Part shown: positions 16,068 through 25,022 of the stretch, piece after piece
Layout of the letters: each line of letters begins with the position of its first letter
Position numbering within the stretch: the stretch's first letter is position 1
Origin: Hydrogenophaga aromaticivorans
Lineage (GTDB): Bacteria > Pseudomonadota > Gammaproteobacteria > Burkholderiales > Burkholderiaceae_C
Direction: 5' to 3'
Assembly (NCBI RefSeq): GCF_013387465.1
Contig: NZ_VYGV01000004.1
Coordinates: 103,822-167,821, forward strand
DNA: 64,000 nt
Translations under genes and position numbers: made by a program
Notes under the pieces: model-generated
The model's input: only the letters and a program-made list of their open reading frames with translations
Told to the model about the DNA's origin: nothing
The model's database searches: none

Positions 16068-17801
16068 ATGCAGGCAATCTTGTCCCCGGCGCTGTCCGCC
16101 CTGCCCACGCAGGCGCCCGCCCCCATCAACACTCCAGCTGTCCGGTCCCCGGGCCAGACCGTCTGGTTGCTCGCGCTGTGGCTGGCCGGTCCGGGCAATC
16201 TGCCGCTGTGGCAGCGCATGCTGTCCGGTGGCGAGGTCCGCTGGACGGCGTTCATGGGCCTGGGTCTGATGATCCTGGGCGGCACGGCGGCCTTGCTGTC
16301 GCTGCTGGCGTGGCCGCGCCTGCTGCGGCCGGTCGCGTCCCTGCTGGTGGTGATGGCGGCCCTGAACAGCCACTACATGTGGCAGTACGGTGTCGTGATC
16401 GACGCCACCATGCTGGCCAACGCCTTGCACACCGATGTGCGCGAGGTGCGGGACCTGCTGTCGTGGTCGCTGGCGGGCAGCCTGCTGCTGGTGGCGGCGC
16501 CACCGCTGTGGTGGTTGTGGCACCGGCCGGTGGCGATGGGCCACGCGGCTTCGCGGCTGCTGCCCAACGGCCTGGGCGCGGTGGCCGGCCTGGTGTTGGC
16601 GGTGGGCGCGGCACTGCTGAGCTACCAGGACCTCGCCTCACTGATGCGCAACCAGAAGGCGCTGCGCTTCATGATCAATCCCCTGAACACGGTGTATGCC
16701 GCAGGCAAACTGGCTGCGCAACAGCTGCCCGCGCAGGCGCGCACCCTGACGCCGGTCGGTGAAGACGCGGTGCTTGGCGCGAGCTACGCGAACCAGGCGC
16801 GGCCACCGCTGCTGCTGCTGGTGCTGGGTGAGACGGCGCGCGCCGACCACTTTGCCCTCGATGGCTATGCCCGTGACACCACGCCCACGCTGGCGCGCTG
16901 GCAACAGCAGGGTGATCTGGTGAACTTCAGCCAGGTGCGTTCCTGCGGCACCAACACCCAGGTGTCGGTGCCTTGCGTGTTCTCACCACTGACGCGAGCC
17001 CAGGGCGGTGACGAGACCGCGCGCCACGAAAACCTGCTGGATGTGTTGCAGCGGGCCGGACTGGCGGTGCTCTGGCTGGACAACCAGGCGGGCTGCAAAG
17101 GCGTCTGTGATCGGATCCCCCATGCGAGCACGCGCGAGCTGGCCGTGCCGGGTCTCTGTTCCGACGGAGAGTGTTTTGACGCGGTCATGTTGAATGATCT
17201 CGATGCGCGCATCGCCGCCCTTGACCCGCAACGCCGCGAGCGCGGCGTGGTGCTCGTCATGCACCAGATGGGCAGCCACGGCCCGGCGTATTTCAAACGC
17301 ACGCCGCCCGGGCACAAGCGCTTTGTGCCCGAATGCACCAGCGCCACGCTGTCGGACTGCACCCCCGAGTCACTCGCCAACGCCTACGACAACACCATCG
17401 CCTACACCGACCACTTCCTGGGCCAGACGCTGGACTGGCTGCAGCGCCAGGCCCAGCAGGGGCGGCACGACACCGGCCTGGTCTATGTGTCCGATCATGG
17501 CGAATCGCTGGGCGAAAACGGGCTCTACCTGCACGGTTTGCCGTACGCGCTGGCACCCGAGCAGCAAACCCATGTGCCCATGGTGGCCTGGTTGTCGCCC
17601 GGGCTGCAGCGGCGCAGCGGCGTCTCGGTGGGCTGTCTGCGGCAGCGCTCAGGCGAGGCCTTGTCACACGACAATGTGTTCCATTCGGTGCTGGGGCTGA
17701 TGGACGTGCGCACCTCGGCGTACCAGCGCCCGCTCGATGCGCTGGCGCCCTGCGCCAAGCCGCCGGTGCAGGCCGGGGTCAGTCCGCGGCCGGCAGGCTG
17801 A
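16068..17801 (+). CDS. eptA: Lipid A phosphoethanolamine transferase
   Basis: EptA/PmrC-type enzyme of 577 residues from ATG 16068 (an upstream GTG 16041 is possible). Four to five N-terminal membrane helices cover about 1-190. The periplasmic alkaline-phosphatase-like domain follows, with LVLGETARADHFALDGY (metal site), the nucleophilic Thr motif CGTNTQVSVPC (about 293-303), the disulfide-type DNQAGCKGVC, and SDHGESLGENGLYLHG (metal ligands). It adds phosphoethanolamine to lipid A phosphates, lowering surface charge and polymyxin binding. It follows the PmrAB-like pair and its own PmrA-type box. Its 3' end overlaps the convergent kinase gene by 23 bp. Confidence 0.94.
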   Translation: MQAILSPALSALPTQAPAPINTPAVRSPGQTVWLLALWLAGPGNLPLWQRMLSGGEVRWTAFMGLGLMILGGTAALLSLLAWPRLLRPVASLLVVMAALNSHYMWQYGVVIDATMLANALHTDVREVRDLLSWSLAGSLLLVAAPPLWWLWHRPVAMGHAASRLLPNGLGAVAGLVLAVGAALLSYQDLASLMRNQKALRFMINPLNTVYAAGKLAAQQLPAQARTLTPVGEDAVLGASYANQARPPLLLLVLGETARADHFALDGYARDTTPTLARWQQQGDLVNFSQVRSCGTNTQVSVPCVFSPLTRAQGGDETARHENLLDVLQRAGLAVLWLDNQAGCKGVCDRIPHASTRELAVPGLCSDGECFDAVMLNDLDARIAALDPQRRERGVVLVMHQMGSHGPAYFKRTPPGHKRFVPECTSATLSDCTPESLANAYDNTIAYTDHFLGQTLDWLQRQAQQGRHDTGLVYVSDHGESLGENGLYLHGLPYALAPEQQTHVPMVAWLSPGLQRRSGVSVGCLRQRSGEALSHDNVFHSVLGLMDVRTSAYQRPLDALAPCAKPPVQAGVSPRPAG

Positions 17802-19197
17802 GGGCGACCCCCAGACCGCCCAGTCGGGCCGTTTCCAGGCGGACATCGCCCCCGTAGAGCCGGGCCAGATCGGTCACGATGGCCAGGCCCAGCCCCGATC
17901 CGGGCACGCTTTCGTCCAGCCGTGCGCCCCGCGCGAGCACGGCGGCGCGGGCCTGGTCGTCGATGCCCGGACCATCGTCCTCCACGCGCAGGCACAGCCG
18001 GCCCGCTTCGCTGGAGGCGCTGACCACCACCGTGTGGCGTGCCCATTTGCAGGCGTTGTCGATCAGATTGCCCAGCATCTCCTGCAAGTCCTGTTCTTCG
18101 CCCGCAAAGGCCAGCGTGTCGGGCAGACCGCTGGCGTCGATGTCAATGTGACGTTCGGCGTGCACCCGCTGCATCACCCGCACCAGGCCGAGCACCACCG
18201 GGGCCACGGGCGTGCGCAGACCGGGCAGGCGCTCGGCGGCGGCGGCCCGCGCATGGGCGAGGTGCCAGTCGATGTGGCGTCGTGCCGTGTCCACCTGTTC
18301 GTGGACCAGGCGCGCGAGTGCGGGCCCGGTGTCGCGCGGGTTGGCCGGGTCGCCCGCGTTCAGCGCCTGCGTGGCCGCCTGTCCCAGGACCGCCAGCGGG
18401 GTCTTGAGGGCGTGGGCCAGGTTGCCCGCCTGGGTGCGCGCGCGCGCCACCACCTCGGCGTTGCGGTCCAGCACGCCGTTGAAGTCGTCGATGAGCGGCT
18501 GCACCTCACTGGGGAAACGGCCCTGCAGTCGGGCGGAGCGGCCTTCGCGCACCTGCACCAGGGCGTGCTGCAGGCCCCGCAGCGGCGACAGGCCCACCGC
18601 GACCTGGGTCACCGCGGCCAAGGCCAGCAGCGCACCCAGCACCAGCAGCGAAATGGAAAGCACACCGGTGAAGCGGTCGACCGCTTCCAGCGCCTGCCGG
18701 GTTTCGGCCGCTACGATCAGGCGCCAGCGCACGCCCGGCTGTTCGCCCAGCGCCACGGTGCGTTCCAGCATCAGCACGGCCGCGCCCTGCGGACCGCTGC
18801 CTTCGTGCACGTGCACGGTGCCGTTCGCCAGCGCATCCGCGCTCAGCGGCAGGGTGGTGTCCCAGAGCGAGCGCGAACGCAGCACGCCGCTGCGGATGGC
18901 GCCGTCCCCGCTCACCTGATCGAGCTGCCAGTAAAGACCGGAATAGGGTGTGCGCCAGCGCGGGTCGGACAGCTGTTGCGGATCGATCACGGGTTGCCCG
19001 CTGGCGTCCAGTTCCAGTTGGGTGGTCAGCTGGTCGAGCTGCAGGGTCAGCGCCGCTTCGAACTGGCGCATGACGTGTTCGCGAAACAGGCCGCTGAGCC
19101 AGACACCGGCCAGCAGCAGCGCCAGCGCGAGCGCGGCGAGCGTGGCGGCCAGCAGGCGAAAACGCAGCGAGGAGGCCCAGCGGCCGAACGTGATCAT
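17779..19197 (-). CDS. Sensor histidine kinase, PhoQ-like
   Basis: A 472-residue kinase. TM1 is at about 14-37, a periplasmic domain of ~130 residues follows, and TM2 is at about 178-202. HAMP leads to the HisKA domain with His262 in the distinctive GNLAHALKTPLAVLG, a signature of the PhoQ-related branch that uses ALKTP rather than ELRTP. The ATPase domain has MLGNLIDNACKWA, VEDDGPGID and SGLGLAIVTDLARLYGG. It is the last gene of a PepSY-regulator-kinase unit, 80 bp after the regulator. Divalent cations would be the PhoQ signal, but the sensor domain is not conserved enough to say. Confidence 0.92.
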   Translation of the reverse strand: MITFGRWASSLRFRLLAATLAALALALLLAGVWLSGLFREHVMRQFEAALTLQLDQLTTQLELDASGQPVIDPQQLSDPRWRTPYSGLYWQLDQVSGDGAIRSGVLRSRSLWDTTLPLSADALANGTVHVHEGSGPQGAAVLMLERTVALGEQPGVRWRLIVAAETRQALEAVDRFTGVLSISLLVLGALLALAAVTQVAVGLSPLRGLQHALVQVREGRSARLQGRFPSEVQPLIDDFNGVLDRNAEVVARARTQAGNLAHALKTPLAVLGQAATQALNAGDPANPRDTGPALARLVHEQVDTARRHIDWHLAHARAAAAERLPGLRTPVAPVVLGLVRVMQRVHAERHIDIDASGLPDTLAFAGEEQDLQEMLGNLIDNACKWARHTVVVSASSEAGRLCLRVEDDGPGIDDQARAAVLARGARLDESVPGSGLGLAIVTDLARLYGGDVRLETARLGGLGVALSLPAAD

Positions 19198-19277
19198 GGG
19201 TTGTTGAGCTTAAGGCACCGATGAACCTGCCCTGCATGCGCCGCAACGCCGGGCATCGCGCGCGGCATGGCGCCGGC

Positions 19278-19952
19278 TCAGTCCGTGCTGGCCTGCGGCT
19301 GCACCAGTCGGTAGCCCAGGCCGCGCACGGTCTCGATCAGTTCGGGCGGGAGTTTCTTGCGCAGTCGGCCGACGAACACCTCGATGGTGTTGGAGTCGCG
19401 GTCGAAGTCCTGTGCGTAGATGTGTTCGGTGAGTTCGGTGCGCGAGACCACCGAGCCCGGGCGGTGCATCAGGTAGTCGAGCACCTTGTACTCGTGGCTG
19501 GTCAGGGCGACCGGTTGGCCCGCGAGCGTGACGCGGCCGCTGCGCGTGTCCAGCGCCAGCGCGCCGCACTGCAGCACCGGTGAGGCCAGGCCGCTGGCGC
19601 GGCGGATCAGCGCGCGCAGGCGCGCCAGCAGCTCTTCCATGTGGAAGGGTTTGGTCAGGTAGTCGTCGGCGCCGGCATCGATGCCCGCCACCTTCTCGCT
19701 CCAGTTGTCGCGTGCGGTCAGGATCAGCACCGGCATGGTCCGGCCGGCATCGCGCCAGCGTTTGAGCACCGTGAGACCGTCGAGCACCGGCAGGCCGAGG
19801 TCGAGCACCACCGCGTCAAACGCTTCGGTGTCGCCCAGGAAGTGGGCGTCGCGGCCGTTGTCGGCTTCGTCCACCGCGTAGCCGGCGTCCACCAGGCCGC
19901 TGCGCAGTTGTGCGCGCAGCGTGGGTTCGTCTTCTACCAGGAGGATGCGCAT
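19278..19952 (-). CDS. OmpR-family response regulator, PhoP-like
   Basis: A 224-residue regulator from ATG 19952; the start is fixed by the canonical MRILLVEDEP. The receiver domain has Asp51 in VVLDLGLPVLDG, Thr in ILTARDNW and Lys in YLTKPFHMEELL. The winged helix ends with RDSNTIEVFVGRLRKKLP and VRGLGYRLVQ. It pairs with the downstream PhoQ-like kinase. The PepSY gene ends 10 bp upstream in the same direction, so the three are an operon. No box like those upstream of eptA is clearly present. Confidence 0.93.
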   Translation of the reverse strand: MRILLVEDEPTLRAQLRSGLVDAGYAVDEADNGRDAHFLGDTEAFDAVVLDLGLPVLDGLTVLKRWRDAGRTMPVLILTARDNWSEKVAGIDAGADDYLTKPFHMEELLARLRALIRRASGLASPVLQCGALALDTRSGRVTLAGQPVALTSHEYKVLDYLMHRPGSVVSRTELTEHIYAQDFDRDSNTIEVFVGRLRKKLPPELIETVRGLGYRLVQPQASTD

Positions 19953-19962
19953 GCGGGTTCTT

Positions 19963-20337
19963 TCAATGTCCACGGTTCCTGGGGTCGCGATGGCGATCCT
20001 CGCGGGTCCTGCGACGCAGCACCTCGCCGGTCTTGGCGTCGAGTTCGAGCTTGATCCGCTGACCACCGGCCTGCAGCAACTTGATCTCATAGACCCAGCG
20101 CTCGCCGTCGTTCTCCAGTTCGACTCCCAGCACCTGGCCCGGGTGCTCGCGTTCCAGCCGCTCCAGCACCGATCGCAGTGGCAGCACCTGCCCGGCCTGC
20201 ACGGCTTGCAGGGCGCGCTCGTGGTCGTCGTCGCGTGACCAGGCGGGGGTCGTGCCCAGCCCGCCCAGCAGCGCCGCTGTCACCAGCAGGGTCCGCAGCG
20301 GCGCGCTGCCGTATCCGGGGCGTGTCAACACATTCAT
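19963..20337 (-). CDS. PepSY domain exported protein
   Basis: A 124-residue protein from ATG 20337 (ATG 20358 is an alternative) with a signal peptide ending ...GTTPAWS before RDDDHERAL. The mature part is one PepSY domain: alpha (HERALQAVQAGQVLPL) then beta strands VLGVELENDGERWVYEIKLL and IKLELDAKTGEVLRR. Small periplasmic PepSY proteins are often encoded with PhoPQ-like systems and may tune the sensor or inhibit a protease. It is the first gene of the regulator-kinase operon and divergent from a cytochrome operon. Confidence 0.88.
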   Translation of the reverse strand: MNVLTRPGYGSAPLRTLLVTAALLGGLGTTPAWSRDDDHERALQAVQAGQVLPLRSVLERLEREHPGQVLGVELENDGERWVYEIKLLQAGGQRIKLELDAKTGEVLRRRTREDRHRDPRNRGH

Positions 20338-20456
20338 GGGGTCATTGTCGGTGGGCATTCCTTAACGGCAGATGAACGGCCGCTTCAGCTGGCGTTCAAG
20401 CGGGGTCTCTCACACTGCATCCCGTTCTCCCCTTCATCCCTTTGAAAGACACCATC

Positions 20457-20876
20457 ATGTTGTTTGTGCATTCTTCCCGACTGTCCGCCGGCCTGCTCGC
20501 GGCGATGCTGGCCAGCAGCTTGTGGTCGACCGCTGTGCACGCTGCCGACACCACGCCCGCCGCACAACTGCAGCACTGGAGCGCCCAGGCCGGCACACCG
20601 GGCGATGCGGCCAAGGGCCAGACCTTCTTCAACGCCAAACACGGGGCCGAGTGGTCGTGCGCCTCCTGCCACAACACGCCGCCCACCACGCAAGGCAAAC
20701 ACGCCAACACCGGCAAGCTGATCGCGCCGCTGGCGCCGGCCTTCAACCCCAAGGCGTTCACCGACACGGCGAAAGTCGACAAGTGGTTCAAGCGCAACTG
20801 CAACGACGTGCTCAGCCGCGAATGCAGCGCCGGCGAAAAGGCCGACGTGCTGGCCTACCTGAACAGCCTGAAGTGA
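20457..20876 (+). CDS. Monohaem cytochrome c, DUF1924/SHP-like
   Basis: A 139-residue periplasmic protein with a signal peptide ending VHA before ADTTPAAQL. There is one haem-binding CASCH at about residue 66. The segment FFNAKHGAEWSCASCHNTPP followed by GKLIAPLAPAFNP and WFKRNCNDVLSRECSAGEKADVL matches the DUF1924 family, which includes the oxygen-binding Sphaeroides haem protein SHP. The NCNDV and REC cysteines are conserved and probably form a disulfide. It heads an operon with a dihaem cytochrome c and a cytochrome b561, the usual SHP gene context. Confidence 0.88.
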   Translation: MLFVHSSRLSAGLLAAMLASSLWSTAVHAADTTPAAQLQHWSAQAGTPGDAAKGQTFFNAKHGAEWSCASCHNTPPTTQGKHANTGKLIAPLAPAFNPKAFTDTAKVDKWFKRNCNDVLSRECSAGEKADVLAYLNSLK

Positions 20877-20902
20877 ACGACCTCGACATCCAGGAGCGAT
20901 CC

Positions 20903-21415
20903 ATGAAAACCCCCACCACCCGATCCCTGCTCGTGGCCATTGGCCTGGGCATCGCCGCACTGTCCACCGCGCAGGCCGACGGCGGGCGCATGATGCCGCG
21001 CGACATGCCCAAGGCCTACATGGCCGAATGCGCCGCCTGCCACACCGCGTACACACCGGGCCTGCTGCCCGCCCGTTCGTGGCAGCGCATCATGGCCGGC
21101 CTGGACAAGCACTACGGCACCGACGCTTCGCTGGATGACGCCACCGTCAAGCAGCTCAGTGCCTGGTTGCAGGCGAACGCCGGCACCTACAAGCGTGTGG
21201 TCGAGGAGCCGCCCGAGGACCGCCTCACGCGCTCGGCCTGGTTCGAGCGCAAGCACCGCGAGGTCCCCGCCTCGGTCTGGAAACACGCCAGCATCAAGAG
21301 CGCGGCCAACTGCGCCGCCTGCCACACCGGCGCCGACCGCGGCGATTTCGATGACGACAACATCCGGATGCCGGCGGGCGTGAACCTGGGCCAGCGCTGG
21401 TTCTGGAAAGACTGA
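20903..21415 (+). CDS. Dihaem cytochrome c (DHC-like)
   Basis: A 170-residue periplasmic cytochrome with a signal peptide (LLVAIGLGIAALSTAQA) and two haem motifs, CAACH near residue 38 and CAACH near residue 136. ATG 20903 has an AGGAGCG ribosome site 8 bp upstream. The second motif is followed by a C-terminal Met/Asn segment (RMPAGVNLGQRWFW). The arrangement SHP - dihaem cytochrome - cytochrome b matches the shp-dhc-cytb cluster known from Rhodobacter and Shewanella, where DHC carries electrons from the b cytochrome to SHP. Confidence 0.87.
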   Translation: MKTPTTRSLLVAIGLGIAALSTAQADGGRMMPRDMPKAYMAECAACHTAYTPGLLPARSWQRIMAGLDKHYGTDASLDDATVKQLSAWLQANAGTYKRVVEEPPEDRLTRSAWFERKHREVPASVWKHASIKSAANCAACHTGADRGDFDDDNIRMPAGVNLGQRWFWKD

Positions 21416-21431
21416 ACCCGGGAGAACCACC

Positions 21432-22208
21432 ATGCAAGCCACCACCCCCATGCCTTCCTCTGCTGTCGCTGGCGCGTCCCAGGCGCGACCAGCCGCCCGA
21501 CGCCGTGTCACCGATGCGCCCACCCGCATGTTTCACTGGCTGTTCGCCCTGTGTTTTCTGGGCGCCTACCTGACGGCCGATGGCGAGAGCTGGCGCATGC
21601 TGCACGTCACGCTCGGCTATTCCATGGCGGGTCTGCTGGGCTTTCGTATGGTCTATGGCCTTTTCGGCCCGCGCCAGGCGGGCCTGGGCCTGATGTGGCG
21701 CAAGCTGGGCAGCGCGCCAGCGTGGCTTCGGTCGCTGCGCACGGCCCCATCCATCGCCGCCGTCAACTGGCGCCAGGGGCAGAACCTGCTCATGGCGCTG
21801 GCGGTGGTGGCCCTGCTCGTGCTCGTGGTGCCGCTCACCTTGAGCGGCTACGCGACCTTCAACGAATGGGGCGTGTTCCCCGGTGACGACTGGCTGGGCG
21901 AAATGCACGAATTTCTGGGCGAGGCCTTTCTGTTTGTGGTGCTGGCCCATTTGGCCCTGATCCTGGGTCTGAGCCTGCTGCGCCGCAAGAACCTGGCATC
22001 GCCCATGTTGACCGGCAGCGTGGAAGGGCCGGGTCCGAGCCTGGTGCAGAAGAACCGCGCCTGGCTGGCGACCCTGCTGCTGCTCGCGGTGCTGGCCTAC
22101 GGCGCCTGGGAATGGCAGCAGTCGCCCAACGGGCTGGTGTCAGCCAAGGCCCTCAGCAGCCTCGTGTCGGGCAACGGCGGCGGGCGCGATCACGGTGATG
22201 ACGATTGA
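21432..22208 (+). CDS. Cytochrome b561-type membrane haem protein
   Basis: A 258-residue protein with four core membrane helices carrying the haem b histidines (TRMFHWLFALCFLGAYL, MLHVTLGYSMAGLLGFRMVYG, EMHEFLGEAFLFVVLAHLA), plus an extra C-terminal helix (LATLLLLAVLAYGAWEW). This is the Ni/Fe-hydrogenase/cytochrome b561 fold that takes electrons from quinol. It begins 16 bp after the dihaem cytochrome gene, so quinol electrons probably pass through it to the two c-type cytochromes. The tail is Gly/His/Asp-rich (GGGRDHGDDD). Confidence 0.9.
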   Translation: MQATTPMPSSAVAGASQARPAARRRVTDAPTRMFHWLFALCFLGAYLTADGESWRMLHVTLGYSMAGLLGFRMVYGLFGPRQAGLGLMWRKLGSAPAWLRSLRTAPSIAAVNWRQGQNLLMALAVVALLVLVVPLTLSGYATFNEWGVFPGDDWLGEMHEFLGEAFLFVVLAHLALILGLSLLRRKNLASPMLTGSVEGPGPSLVQKNRAWLATLLLLAVLAYGAWEWQQSPNGLVSAKALSSLVSGNGGGRDHGDDD

Positions 22209-22260
22209 CCGCCCCGAGTCCGGGCCTTACTTGACGAACTGAATTCTGAAAGCAACAACC

Positions 22261-22425
22261 ATGAACCAATACCTCTGTGTGGTCTGCGGATGGCTGTACG
22301 ACGAAGCCGCTGGCTGGCCCGAAGAAGGCTTTGCGCCCGGGACGCGCTGGGCCGACGTGCCGGACGACTGGCGCTGCCCCGAGTGTGGCGTGGGCAAGGC
22401 CGACTTTGTGCTGTGCGAGGGGTGA
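22261..22425 (+). CDS. Rubredoxin
   Basis: A 54-residue protein with the two rubredoxin iron-ligand motifs [13 protein letters not shown] (Cys6/Cys9) and [11 protein letters not shown] (Cys39/Cys42), and the aromatic spacer DVPDDWRC. It is a small cytoplasmic electron carrier with a single Fe(Cys)4 centre. It is the usual length for the family and lies 52 bp after the cytochrome b561 gene. The link to those genes is positional only. Aerobic beta-proteobacteria use rubredoxins with alkane hydroxylases or as general redox partners. Confidence 0.9.
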   Translation: MNQYLCVVCGWLYDEAAGWPEEGFAPGTRWADVPDDWRCPECGVGKADFVLCEG

Positions 22426-22449
22426 GTCCCACCGACTTCGCGGGTGGAT

Positions 22450-22809
22450 TCAGCGCGGCTTCTCTGGCGTGAGGGGCGGCAGGCGGGTCATCCGCACCAC
22501 GTCGCCCGTGACCGGATGCTGGTAGGCCTCCACGATGCCACCGCCGTGTTCGATGGCGTAGAACTCGTGGCAGTTGCCCCGCGACACCTTGAACTTCACC
22601 AGCAGGTAGGCCGATGCCCTGAAACGCGCGCGTGCCTGCGCCTCGGACAACCATTGGCTGCGTGGCAGTTCGGTGCAGACCACCTTTTCGCCCGGGGTGC
22701 TGGCCTGTGCCGATCCGCTGGACCCGATCAGGAGCGCAAGGCACAGGGCAGCGAACGCAGGCGAGCCGATGAGGGCGTGTGGGTGGCGAGGCGGGGTGCT
22801 GGGTGACAT
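22450..22809 (-). CDS. Small exported PepSY-type protein
   Basis: A 119-residue protein from ATG 22809 with a signal peptide (ALCLALLIGSSGSAQA). The mature part has a short CTELPRSQWLSEAQ helix followed by VKFKVSRGNCHEFYAI and PVTGDVVRMTRLP. This is the PepSY_2 pattern of small periplasmic proteins, with two cysteines likely to form a disulfide. It is convergent with the rubredoxin gene, 24 bp apart. A weak CCCACC/GGGTGG hairpin lies in that gap. A second, unrelated PepSY protein is encoded 2 kb away. Confidence 0.78.
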   Translation of the reverse strand: MSPSTPPRHPHALIGSPAFAALCLALLIGSSGSAQASTPGEKVVCTELPRSQWLSEAQARARFRASAYLLVKFKVSRGNCHEFYAIEHGGGIVEAYQHPVTGDVVRMTRLPPLTPEKPR

Positions 22810-23001
22810 GGGCGCTTGAGGGGCAGTGGTTGATGGAGATCCCTGTGGATCGAGCCACCAGATACTGGCGCCCCAACATTTACGCATCCTTAAACAGCCG
22901 TCGCGGGGGCCAACGCCCGTCTGTCGGCTTCAGGTGCCGACAGCGCATTCCCTACAATTTGCGCTGTTCCCCTTCACTTCGCACCTGTTCAAGGCTTCAC
23001 C

Positions 23002-24192
23002 ATGCAATTCATCCGTTTCTCCGATCTCTGCGCCAGTGGCCAGGCCAAGGGTCAGCGTGTCTTCATCCGCGCCGACCTCAACGTGCCGCAGGATGACGCC
23101 GGCAAGATCACCGAAGACACGCGCATCCGCGCCAGCATCCCCGCGATCCAGATGGCGCTGGACGCCGGTGCCGCCGTCATGGTGACGTCGCACCTCGGCC
23201 GCCCCACCGAAGGTGAATTCAAGCCCGAAGATTCGCTGGCCCCCGTGGCTGCGCGCATGGGGGAACTCATGGGCCGCAGCATCCCCGTGGTGGCCAACTG
23301 GGTCGATGGCGTGTCCGTCGAACCCGGCCAGCTCGTCATGCTGGAGAACTGCCGCCTCAACGTCGGGGAGAAGAAGAACAAGCCCGAACTCGCCGCCAAA
23401 CTCGGCAAGCTCTGCGACATCTTCGTGCACGACGCCTTCGGCACCGCGCACCGCGCCGAAGGCAGCACCTACGGCATCGCCGAGACCGCGCCGATCGCCT
23501 GCGCCGGCCCCTTGCTGGCGGCCGAGATGGACGCCATCGGCAAGGCCCTGGCCAACCCGAAACGCCCGCTGATCGCCATCGTCGCCGGCAGCAAGGTCAG
23601 CACCAAGCTCACCATCCTGCAGGCCCTGGCCAAGAACGTCGACGGCCTGATCGTCGGCGGCGGCATCGCCAACACCTTCATGCTCGCGGCCGGCCTGAAG
23701 ATCGGCAAGAGCCTGGCCGAGCCCGACCTGATCGGCGAAGCCAAGGCCGTGATCGACGCCATGAAAGCGCGCGGCGCGGCGGTGCCGATCCCGACCGACG
23801 TGGTCTGCGCCAAGAGCTTCAGCCCCGACGCCGTGGCCACGGTCAAGGCCGCCACCGACGTGGCCGAAGACGACCTGATCCTGGACATCGGCCCGCAGAC
23901 CGCGCAGCTGCTGGCCGAACAACTCAAGAAGGCCGGCACCATCGTCTGGAACGGCCCGGTGGGCGTGTTCGAGTTCGCCGCCTTCGAGAACGGCACCAAG
24001 GTCATTGCCCACGCGATCGCCGAGAGCAGCGCGTTCAGCATCGCCGGTGGTGGCGACACCTTGGCGGCGATCGCCAAGTACGGCATCGAGAAGGACGTGG
24101 GTTACATCTCCACCGGTGGTGGCGCCTTCCTCGAAGTGCTGGAGGGCAAGACACTGCCGGCGTTTGAGGTGCTCGCCCGGCGCGCGGGCTAA
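23002..24192 (+). CDS. pgk: Phosphoglycerate kinase
   Basis: Glycolytic/gluconeogenic enzyme that moves phosphate between 1,3-bisphosphoglycerate and ADP. The 396-residue protein has all the family landmarks: [10 protein letters not shown] (substrate Arg/Asp), [46 protein letters not shown] (nucleotide site) and [18 protein letters not shown]. The start MQFIRFSDL is the normal one. A TACAAT hexamer at 22953-22958 is a good -10 candidate. Its 3' end overlaps the convergent DUF454 gene by 4 bp. Confidence 0.97.
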   Translation: MQFIRFSDLCASGQAKGQRVFIRADLNVPQDDAGKITEDTRIRASIPAIQMALDAGAAVMVTSHLGRPTEGEFKPEDSLAPVAARMGELMGRSIPVVANWVDGVSVEPGQLVMLENCRLNVGEKKNKPELAAKLGKLCDIFVHDAFGTAHRAEGSTYGIAETAPIACAGPLLAAEMDAIGKALANPKRPLIAIVAGSKVSTKLTILQALAKNVDGLIVGGGIANTFMLAAGLKIGKSLAEPDLIGEAKAVIDAMKARGAAVPIPTDVVCAKSFSPDAVATVKAATDVAEDDLILDIGPQTAQLLAEQLKKAGTIVWNGPVGVFEFAAFENGTKVIAHAIAESSAFSIAGGGDTLAAIAKYGIEKDVGYISTGGGAFLEVLEGKTLPAFEVLARRAG

Positions 24193-24587
24193 CGCTTCCG
24201 GGTGGGTATCCGGAGCACCACCCACGCACCGATCGCGGCCGTGGCCAGCAGCACCAGCTGCACCGCCACGCGCCCGCGAAAACTCCAGATCGACACGCTG
24301 ACCATCACCGCCATGGACACCACGGCAACGATCTTGTTGCGCCGTGTCAGGCTGCGGTGCGTTTCCCAGTCGCGCAGCATCGGACCGGTGAGCCGGTGGT
24401 TGAGCAGCCAGCGGTGCAGGCGCGGCGAAGCCTTGGCGTAGCAGGCTGCGGCCAGCAGGATGAAGGGCGTGGTGGGCAGACCGGGCAGCACGATGCCGAT
24501 CAGGCCCAGCAGCAGCGCCAGCGAACCGGCGGCCCACAGCAGCCCACGCACCAGGCGCGAACGGTGGGGCGCCTGGGTGGCGCTCAC
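24189..24587 (-). CDS. DUF454 (YbaN-like) membrane protein
   Basis: A 132-residue inner-membrane protein from GTG 24587, which overlaps the stop of the upstream gene (GTGA). Three to four hydrophobic segments include the family motif [20 protein letters not shown], then [11 protein letters not shown] and [13 protein letters not shown]. These are diagnostic of DUF454/YbaN, a conserved family of unknown function. It is coupled to the SirB-like gene upstream. Confidence 0.88.
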   Translation of the reverse strand: MSATQAPHRSRLVRGLLWAAGSLALLLGLIGIVLPGLPTTPFILLAAACYAKASPRLHRWLLNHRLTGPMLRDWETHRSLTRRNKIVAVVSMAVMVSVSIWSFRGRVAVQLVLLATAAIGAWVVLRIPTRKR

Positions 24588-24994
24588 GGCGAGAACATCC
24601 CCAGCGGGTGGTGGGCCGTCGCGATGCTGGCCATGAGGCCCACCACCGACAGTGCCGCGACAAAGGCGAGGGCCTTGCCGGTGCGCGTCGGCGCGCGTTT
24701 GAGGGCAAAGCTGCCCAGCACGATGTAGACCACCAGCAGCACCAGCTTGGCGCCCAGCCAGTGGTTGTGCCAGGGGTTCAGCTGCAGCAGCCACCACAGC
24801 GTGGCGCCTGCGAGCAGCAGCAGCGAGTCGATGACGGGGCTCAGGCCACGGGCCAGGGCGCGCATGGGCCAGGCCTGTCCCGCCAGCACACCCAGGCCGC
24901 GCACCGCGAACACCGACACGCTCAAGACCACCAGGGTGATGTGCAGGTGTCGGAGCCAGGGGTAGAGGGCGGCAATCAGTTCGGGGGCGGGCAT
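24584..24994 (-). CDS. SirB2-like membrane protein
   Basis: A 136-residue protein of four hydrophobic segments from ATG 24994. LRHLHITLVVLSVSVFAVRG, WWLLQLNPW and GAKLVLLVVYIVLGSFALKRAPT match the SirB family (invasion gene expression up-regulator). That name comes from Salmonella; the biochemical role is unknown, and in beta-proteobacteria a haem- or quinone-linked function has been suggested only by topology. Its stop overlaps the DUF454 start. Confidence 0.8.
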   Translation of the reverse strand: MPAPELIAALYPWLRHLHITLVVLSVSVFAVRGLGVLAGQAWPMRALARGLSPVIDSLLLLAGATLWWLLQLNPWHNHWLGAKLVLLVVYIVLGSFALKRAPTRTGKALAFVAALSVVGLMASIATAHHPLGMFSP

Positions 24995-25022
24995 GGTCCG
25001 CGCATCATAGGGCGCTGCAGAC

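Noticed and set aside
19209..19214. CTTAAG upstream of the PhoQ-like kinase gene
   Set aside because: It is a single half-site with no partner 5 bp away on either side.
20344..20377. A fourth box-like promoter (GTTCAT-N5-GTTAAG with GACAAT) before the PepSY gene
   Set aside because: The implied start of transcription would fall on the chosen ATG at 20337 and inside the longer alternative, and the first half-site is weak.
22426..22449. Intrinsic terminator between rubredoxin and the PepSY-type gene
   Set aside because: The CCCACC/GGGTGG stem is only about 6 bp and no run of T follows on either strand.
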